In this document: piece after piece, positions 14,201 through 17,560 of the stretch
How positions within the stretch are numbered: the first letter of the stretch is position 1
Layout of the letters: every line of letters begins with the position of its first letter
Translations under genes and position numbers: made by a program
Origin: Chromatiales bacterium
GTDB taxonomy: Bacteria > Pseudomonadota > Gammaproteobacteria > CAMYNG01
Length of the DNA stretch: 17,560 nucleotides
Assembly (NCBI GenBank): GCA_027021685.1
Contig: JALUTW010000447.1
Span: 1-17,560 of the forward strand
Direction of reading: 5' to 3'
Notes under the pieces: model-generated
Told to the model about the DNA's origin: nothing
The model's input: only the letters and a program-made list of their open reading frames with translations
Databases searched by the model: none

Positions 14201-15269
14201 GGCCAGCCTGAGCTACGACGAGGTGGGCATCATCCATCTCACCGCGGCGCTCCGCGGCGGCGACTACCTGGGCGGCGGCCAGGACGTGACCACCACCGCC
14301 TACAACGTGGGCCGCTTCTATCCCGACCACTTCAGCCTGGCCAACCCGCTGCTCACCAACCGCAGCGGCATCGCCGGCTGCACCGATACCTTCACCTACA
14401 TGGACGAGCCGTTCAACGTGGGCTTCGAGCTGCGGGCCGAAAACGCCGGCGGCGCCACCACGCTCAACTATACCGGCGCCTTCGCCAAGCTCGATCCCAC
14501 GGTGGCGGCACAGATGAACTACGGTGCCACCGAAGCCGGCACCGACTACACCGCGCGCCTCGTGGTGGCCGGCTCCGGCGTGTTCAACAACGGCGTCGCC
14601 AGCGCCGGGGCCGACCTGCGGCTCACCCGCAACACCGCCCCCGACGGTCCGCTGGCGGCGCTGGCCGTGGGCGTGGCGCCGGTGGACAGCGACGGCGTGA
14701 TCCTGGACGCCTATGACCTGTCTCTCGACGGGGGGCCCGACACCCACCGCAAGGTGGGCCAGACCGAGCTGCGCTTCGGCCGGCTGGCCGTCGAGAACGC
14801 CTACGGCAGCGAGTTCCTGCCGCTCGACGTGCCCCTGTACGCCCAGTTCTGGACCGGGCCCGGCACCGGCTTTGCCCTCAACACCGGCGACAACTGCACG
14901 CCCACCGCCATCGGCGCCCTGCGCCTGGACAACAACGTGGAGGCCAACCAGACCGACGGTGACATCCAGATCCAGCCCGGGGCCACGACCACCGCGACCC
15001 TGGGCGACGGCAACGGCGCCCTGTCCGGCACCGAGCTGGGCGGCGGTGACGCCGGGCTCTCCTTTACCGCGCCCAACGTCACCGGCTACACCGACATCAC
15101 GGTGGATGCCTCGGCCATTCCCTACCTGCGCTTCGACTGGGACGGCGACGGCAACCACGACAACGATCCGCCCACCGCCCGCGCCACTTTCGGCTCCTTC
15201 CGCGGCGACGACCGGATCATCTACTGGCAGGAGTGCTTCGGCCTCGACCCCGGCCAGCCCTGTCCATGA
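11265..15269 (+). CDS. mshQ: MshQ-like large secreted protein with duplicated module, LamG-like domain and DUF6701 region
   Basis: The 1334-residue protein starts at the ATG overlapping the mshP stop and has a signal peptide (1-25, LLLAMVLVAPAAPAAPG). Residues 29-184 and 199-348 are two copies of a beta-rich module sharing FTRWG, FSEDPDN, GNGTPGE, HAGFRLR and DYWHVDDV, joined by a Pro run (189-194). Residues about 356-596 resemble a LamG/concanavalin-like domain (DSSGNGNHGTAVDGAF, TISFWYKA, VWVHIAVTWD, QIYVNGN, SIDELRIYSQVLS). The rest, about 597-1334, resembles the DUF6701 region typical of MshQ, ending in GSFRGDDRIIYWQE. Calcium-loop-like stretches occur at 678-687 and 1291-1299. There is no membrane anchor or sorting signal after the signal peptide. 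It is the last gene of the cluster. An adhesive or pilus-tip role is inferred from domains and position only. Confidence 0.82.
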   Translation: MRRPGFAIPLLLAMVLVAPAAPAAPGDILFSDDFERNALGAAWTVDNSGGGDAGISNATASSPTRSLFTRWGPVTVTSTAINLAVPGAELQIWIRRGADSFSEDPDNGEDLVLEFLASDGTWVELERFTGNGTPGEVFTRTYTLPSSAMHAGFRLRLRQTNGSGSSGNGGEGWDYWHVDDVVITETAAPPPPPPVCSPALFEDGFETGALAPRWTEAGAGGDAGVGVQTAASGTYSMFTRWGQVTVTSIPVDLSGQPAVQLTVWVRRGDDAFSEDPDNNEDLVIEFLDNGGSWTALETFPGNGTPGEIFNRSYALPGSALHAGFRLRFRQTGGSGSDWDYWHVDDVCLQTMTPPSPVAWYRMDEASWNGTPGEVKDSSGNGNHGTAVDGAFTANTNPAIPGDPGTCGYGEIPDNNSVATRNAVDTGVDINDVGNAGTISFWYKANRNWNNNRDRQLLDASTDSFGDWRDKYFFLVMRDRGRLRFALEDSNDGDFILETSRLGFPRDVWVHIAVTWDLPGDTLQIYVNGNLEQAGTFSTNGVLGDLRTLYAGDNRGSYLVSGATRRSADGSIDELRIYSQVLSQAQIQADMNATHPCSAVLDHFEITHNVDALTCEPLSVTLTAHDAAHNVLADYTGTVQLSTSTSQGDWQLTGVAGDAYGTLTPGAPDSGQATYVFLDDGDGVNDDDGQVILALKNTHAGPLTITAADAAAGVASTGPAVTFRPYGFRTTPDPMPTQVSGRPFTFTLTAVGQPPTDTGCTVIEEYTGSQSLSMWSDYNDPADNPYGSQVSVTVAAGSYTLGTSEAAATGVSVNFTNGVSESITAVYPDAGAIRINAKDEINVGAPPAGAGTEIVVGGGSFVVRPFGFDLSGLGYSDPLPAAPNPGGPVFVKAGVPFNVGLRTVAWQAADDSGSNGGTANDGVPDPGADLSDNSTTQNFGRESAPPLVDLTHVLAAPAGGNPGTLGGGSGIGGFTGGAASASLSYDEVGIIHLTAALRGGDYLGGGQDVTTTAYNVGRFYPDHFSLANPLLTNRSGIAGCTDTFTYMDEPFNVGFELRAENAGGATTLNYTGAFAKLDPTVAAQMNYGATEAGTDYTARLVVAGSGVFNNGVASAGADLRLTRNTAPDGPLAALAVGVAPVDSDGVILDAYDLSLDGGPDTHRKVGQTELRFGRLAVENAYGSEFLPLDVPLYAQFWTGPGTGFALNTGDNCTPTAIGALRLDNNVEANQTDGDIQIQPGATTTATLGDGNGALSGTELGGGDAGLSFTAPNVTGYTDITVDASAIPYLRFDWDGDGNHDNDPPTARATFGSFRGDDRIIYWQECFGLDPGQPCP
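11349..11816 (+). repeat. Direct repeat, copy 1, in mshQ
   Basis: Codes for MshQ residues 29-184. It is similar at the DNA level to copy 2, with a period of about 513 bases measured at the FSEDPDN codons (11565 and 12078). Long identical stretches suggest a fairly recent duplication or ongoing gene conversion. Confidence 0.85.
11859..12308 (+). repeat. Direct repeat, copy 2, in mshQ
   Basis: Codes for MshQ residues 199-348. It matches copy 1 at FTRWGQVTVTS, RRGDDAFSEDPDN, GNGTPGEIF, HAGFRLRFRQT and DYWHVDDV. It lacks the short SSGNGGEG insert seen before DYWHVDDV in copy 1. Confidence 0.85.
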
Positions 15270-15279
15270 GCACCCGCCC

Positions 15280-15304
15280 GCGCACCCGGACGGAGCCGGT
15301 GCGC
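15280..15304. terminator. Stem-loop between convergent genes
   Basis: GCGCACCCGG pairs with CCGGTGCGC, with one bulged base, in the 46-base gap between mshQ and the opposite-strand hydrolase. There is no T-tract on either side, so termination here is possible but weakly supported. Confidence 0.3.
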
Positions 15305-15315
15305 TCGGCCGCGGC

Positions 15316-15957
15316 CTACCGGCCCGCCTCGCCCGCGAAGCGGCCGTGATGGAGAAACCGGCACACGGCATCGGCCACGTCGCGGGCGTAGAGCATGCCG
15401 AAGTGACTGTGGCGCATCACCAGGTGCTCGCTGGCGCCGTCACAGCGCGTGGCCGCCAGCTCCACGGTGCCGTCGTTGGGCCGGGGCAGGCGGCCCGGGG
15501 CCACGAGGGCGCCCACCCCCAGGGGCCGGGTGCCGGCGATGATGCCCAGATCCCGGGCGCCGTGCCAGCGGGGTGCCCCGCCCAGCAGGCCCTGCTCCAC
15601 GGACCGGCCGAGGATGGCGCGGCCCCAGGGAGTCCGCGCCAGGCGCGCGGCCGCGGCCGAGCCCTTGAGGGGCGAGCCCAGCAACACCACCCGGCCCGGT
15701 TTCTGCGCCGGAAAGGCATCGAACAGGTGCAGCACCACGATGCCGCCCAGGCTGTGGGCCACCAGGTGGATCACCGGCTCGGGCAGGGTCCTGAGCCAGG
15801 CATCGAGGGCGGCCGCGTTCTCGCGCGGCGAGCGCCGCACACTGGGGTAATGAAAGGTATGCGTCTTGAACCCGCAGCGGCGCAGGCGCCAGGCCAGGGG
15901 CACCATCTCCAGCCCGGTCATCCAGAGCCCGTGTACCAGTACCGCGGCCTGTTCCAT
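15316..15957 (-). CDS. Small alpha/beta hydrolase (lipase/esterase-like)
   Basis: The 213-residue protein has an alpha/beta-hydrolase fold. An oxyanion-type VLVHGLWMTG (6-15) is followed by the nucleophile elbow AHSLGG (67-72, Ser69). Asp162 in PNDGTV and His183 or His185 in RHSHFGML complete a probable catalytic triad. The PNDGTV...HSHFGM pattern resembles PGAP1-like and triacylglycerol-lipase-like hydrolases. There is no signal peptide, so it is predicted cytosolic. The substrate cannot be told. It is transcribed towards mshQ and lies beyond the terminator of the porin-cytochrome operon, so it needs its own promoter; none is obvious in the short upstream space. Confidence 0.82.
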   Translation of the reverse strand: MEQAAVLVHGLWMTGLEMVPLAWRLRRCGFKTHTFHYPSVRRSPRENAAALDAWLRTLPEPVIHLVAHSLGGIVVLHLFDAFPAQKPGRVVLLGSPLKGSAAAARLARTPWGRAILGRSVEQGLLGGAPRWHGARDLGIIAGTRPLGVGALVAPGRLPRPNDGTVELAATRCDGASEHLVMRHSHFGMLYARDVADAVCRFLHHGRFAGEAGR

Positions 15958-15988
15958 GGGCGCAGACTACCACCGGCCCGTGGCGTGG

Positions 15989-16034
15989 AAAAAGACGGGG
16001 GCGGGCGGCCCCCGGAACACCGCCCGCCCCCCGT
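15989..16034 (-). terminator. Intrinsic terminator of the porin-cytochrome operon
   Basis: Read on the minus strand, a 14-bp GC stem (16020-16034 with 15995-16008, one bulged base) is followed by CTTTTT (15989-15994). It starts about ten bases after the cytochrome stop codon. Confidence 0.88.
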
Positions 16035-16043
16035 CACCCGGGC

Positions 16044-16319
16044 TCAGTTGCTCTCTTGCAGGAAGGTGAGAATGTCACGCACCTCCTGCGCGGTGAGTCC
16101 GCCGCGGATGCGCATGTGGTTGGCCGTGGTCTTCCACTGGTCGTCGCGCAGCTCCTTGGGATCACGCACGTTGTGGCAGCGCTGGCAGTGAATGGACCAG
16201 GCCTGGGCCCCGCGGGTGAAGTCCCCGCCGCCCTCCTCGGCGGCCGGGGCGAACAGGGGCAGGCCGGACAGCAGCAGGGCTGCTGCCGGCAGCATGCGGA
16301 AATGACGAATGCGGTTCAT
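16044..16319 (-). CDS. Periplasmic monoheme cytochrome c
   Basis: The 91-residue precursor has a signal peptide (basic start, hydrophobic 9-25, probable cleavage near APAAEE) and a mature part of about 64 residues with one heme c site, CQRCH (45-49). Met69 in ANHMRIRGGL is the likely sixth ligand, and EVRDILTFLQESN forms the usual C-terminal helix. It would carry electrons in the periplasm. I chose the ATG at 16319 because it opens the signal peptide and has a strong GAGGAGG site (16327-16333); the open frame extends to 16442 inside the porin gene but that part is not protein-like. The start lies 16 bases after the porin stop, so the two are cotranscribed. Confidence 0.9.
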   Translation of the reverse strand: MNRIRHFRMLPAAALLLSGLPLFAPAAEEGGGDFTRGAQAWSIHCQRCHNVRDPKELRDDQWKTTANHMRIRGGLTAQEVRDILTFLQESN

Positions 16320-16326
16320 GGTGCGC

Positions 16327-16333
16327 CCTCCTC
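16327..16333 (-). promoter_or_regulatory. Strong ribosome binding site of the cytochrome gene
   Basis: GAGGAGG on the minus strand, seven bases before the ATG at 16319. It decides the start and suggests translation independent of the porin. Confidence 0.75.
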
Positions 16334-16335
16334 GT

Positions 16336-17466
16336 TCAGAACCCGTAGGCGAGCTGCAGCAACCAGCGGTCGCCGGCCTCCTCGCCCGGGTTGGGGTTGT
16401 CATTGGACTCGAAGGTGGCCTTGGCCACGAAATTGCTGGCAAAGACGTAGTTCACGCCCAGCGCAAGCTGTTCCCGGTCGGCCTCGGTCCCCGGGGTGTC
16501 GTACTCGCCGTAGCGGGCCACCACCTCCCAGTCGGTGGCCGGGAAGCGGTAGCTGGCCTGAAGATACCAGGCGTCCCATACCCCTTCCTCGGGCGCGGTG
16601 CTGGCGGCGTTGGCCCCCACCTCCTGGCGGATGTACTCGCCCACGATATTGAAGCCACCCGGACGCCAGGTGAAATCGAAGCCCTGCGCCTGGTAGTCGC
16701 GGGTAATGCCCGTATAGCCTCCGGCGCCCAGCTCGCCCACCTCGCCGGTGGCCGCCGAGAGCCCGAACTCCAGGCGCGGGCCCGGCACGAGCAGGCCGAA
16801 GCGCCCGCCCACCACCTTCTTGCCGTCCTCGTCGGCATTGAGTCCCGGCGTCTCCACCGCCTCCAGTTCGGTTCCCCCGGGACCCAGTTCCACCGCCGGG
16901 CCGTTGGCGATGTACACCGCGTAGTTGGCGCGGTGGCCGCCCAGGCCGAAGCCGCCGCGGACCTGGGCCCCCACCTCGGCGTTGGGCGCCGCCTCGTCGT
17001 GGCCGAAACCCGCCGGGGCCGAGGCCAGCTTGTTGATCCACGACGGGTGCAGGTTCTGGCGGAACTGGCCCAGGGGGCTCAGGAACTTGCCCACCACCAG
17101 CGCGGCGTTGTTGTGGAACAGGTAGTCGATGGTGAGGTACTCGAGGCCGGTCTCGGTCGAGCCGTCCGGCAGGGCCTCGAACTCCAGTTCCGACTCCAGC
17201 ATGACGATGTCGTTGAACTGGTAGTGGAAGATGGGGGCGAAGGTGCCCACCAGGTAACTGCCGGGGCTGCCCTCGGCATCCTCGTAGCCCACGTCGGCAT
17301 AGCCGGCCATGTGCACCAGGGTGGTGGGATCCTTCCACTCGGCGGCGGCACGCACCTCCTGGCGCAGCTCGTCCAGCTCGGCCCGCAGCTTCTCCACCTC
17401 GGTCTGGGCCGCGGCCGGCGCCGCCAGCGCCGCGCCAACGGCCAGCGTGATCAGGGATCGGTTCAT
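16336..17466 (-). CDS. Outer-membrane porin (OprO/OprP-like beta barrel)
   Basis: The 376-residue precursor has a signal peptide (1-20, AAPAAA/Q), then a short heptad-like segment (22-42, VEKLRAELDELRQEVRAAA), as in several trimeric porins. A series of amphipathic beta strands follows, ending in LQLAYGF with the C-terminal Phe needed for barrel insertion. Blocks such as LVVGKFLSPLGQFRQNLHPSWINK recall phosphate-selective-porin-like families, but selectivity cannot be predicted. GGGAGGAA at 17473-17480 supports the ATG. It is the first gene of a two-gene operon with a monoheme cytochrome c, a pairing that may mean a role in respiration of an external donor or acceptor, or may be incidental. 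Confidence 0.85.
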   Translation of the reverse strand: MNRSLITLAVGAALAAPAAAQTEVEKLRAELDELRQEVRAAAEWKDPTTLVHMAGYADVGYEDAEGSPGSYLVGTFAPIFHYQFNDIVMLESELEFEALPDGSTETGLEYLTIDYLFHNNAALVVGKFLSPLGQFRQNLHPSWINKLASAPAGFGHDEAAPNAEVGAQVRGGFGLGGHRANYAVYIANGPAVELGPGGTELEAVETPGLNADEDGKKVVGGRFGLLVPGPRLEFGLSAATGEVGELGAGGYTGITRDYQAQGFDFTWRPGGFNIVGEYIRQEVGANAASTAPEEGVWDAWYLQASYRFPATDWEVVARYGEYDTPGTEADREQLALGVNYVFASNFVAKATFESNDNPNPGEEAGDRWLLQLAYGF

Positions 17467-17473
17467 CGTTGCT

Positions 17474-17479
17474 TCCTCC
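17474..17479 (-). promoter_or_regulatory. Ribosome binding site of the porin gene
   Basis: GGAGGA on the minus strand, seven bases before the ATG at 17466, supports the start that opens a clean signal peptide. Confidence 0.7.
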
Positions 17480-17541
17480 CGCTCAGGTCGTGTACAGGGA
17501 TGGCGCCCGCAGGCGCTGCGCGATGCAGCCCCGCAAGCGTG

Positions 17542-17558
17542 CCGGCACGGGGTGCCGG
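17542..17558. other. Hairpin in the porin upstream region
   Basis: CCGGCAC and GTGCCGG form a perfect 7-bp stem with a GGG loop at the very edge of the window. No T-tract is visible before the window ends. I see no convincing -35/-10 pair for the porin in 17481-17560, so its promoter may lie further upstream. Confidence 0.35.
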
Positions 17559-17560
17559 TG

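Noticed and set aside
12579..15371. 930-codon open frame on the minus strand opposite mshQ
   Set aside because: It mirrors the codon structure of mshQ in GC-rich DNA, has low-complexity Gly/Ala/Val/His-rich translation and no recognisable domain or ribosome binding site.
16320..16442. N-terminal extension of the cytochrome to 16442
   Set aside because: The extension overlaps the porin gene, encodes a Pro/Arg/Ser-rich stretch and would hide the signal peptide that begins at 16319.
16336..17466. Porin as a Cyc2-type fused cytochrome-porin
   Set aside because: The protein has no CxxCH heme motif; the heme site lies only in the separate downstream gene.
1..17560. CRISPR array, tRNA/rRNA genes, insertion sequence or prophage genes
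   Set aside because: No regularly spaced short repeats, no tRNA-like or rRNA sequence and no transposase, integrase or phage motif was seen on either strand.

Overview
The window is GC-rich, densely packed bacterial DNA with no transposon, phage, CRISPR or RNA gene that I can see. Gene content (ThrB homoserine kinase of the Pseudomonas type next to a DUF2782 gene, an MSHA-type pilus cluster, a TRAP transporter, a c-type cytochrome) points to a gammaproteobacterium. A Chromatiales/Ectothiorhodospiraceae-like genome is a guess from GC content and gene families, not a demonstrated assignment.

Layout. Positions 1-1895 (+) hold housekeeping genes: the 3' part of a LOG-family (TIGR00730-like) protein, a DUF2782 secreted protein and homoserine kinase thrB. 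A 272-base gap (1896-2167) follows, with a hairpin, two matches to the DnaA-box consensus and a TATAAT-type -10 box. Positions 2168-4513 (+) form an apparent operon of TRAP small permease, TRAP large permease and methionine-R-sulfoxide reductase MsrB, with no gene for the substrate-binding DctP subunit.

Positions 4656-15269 (+) are the centre of the window: nine consecutive genes in the order of the second half of the Vibrio MSHA locus, mshE-G-F-A-C-D-O-P-Q. They encode the assembly ATPase, inner-membrane platform, a pilin-like MshF, one major pilin, minor pilins C, D, O and P, and a 1334-residue MshQ-like secreted protein. The ATPase has two complete 24-residue MshEN motifs separated by five residues, the known c-di-GMP-binding arrangement. 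The major pilin gene is its own transcription module: a near-consensus sigma-54 promoter lies in front of it and a strong intrinsic terminator follows it, so pilin can be made in excess over the minor pilins, which would depend on read-through. The MshQ-like protein has two tandem copies of a beta-rich module, then a LamG-like domain, then a DUF6701-type C-terminal region, which suggests an adhesive tip protein. The first-half genes (mshH-N, including the secretin MshL) and mshB are absent here and must lie elsewhere if the pilus works.

Positions 15316-17466 (-) are convergent: a small alpha/beta hydrolase, and a separate two-gene operon of an outer-membrane porin followed by a periplasmic monoheme cytochrome c, closed by a strong intrinsic terminator. 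The last ~95 bases are the porin's upstream region.
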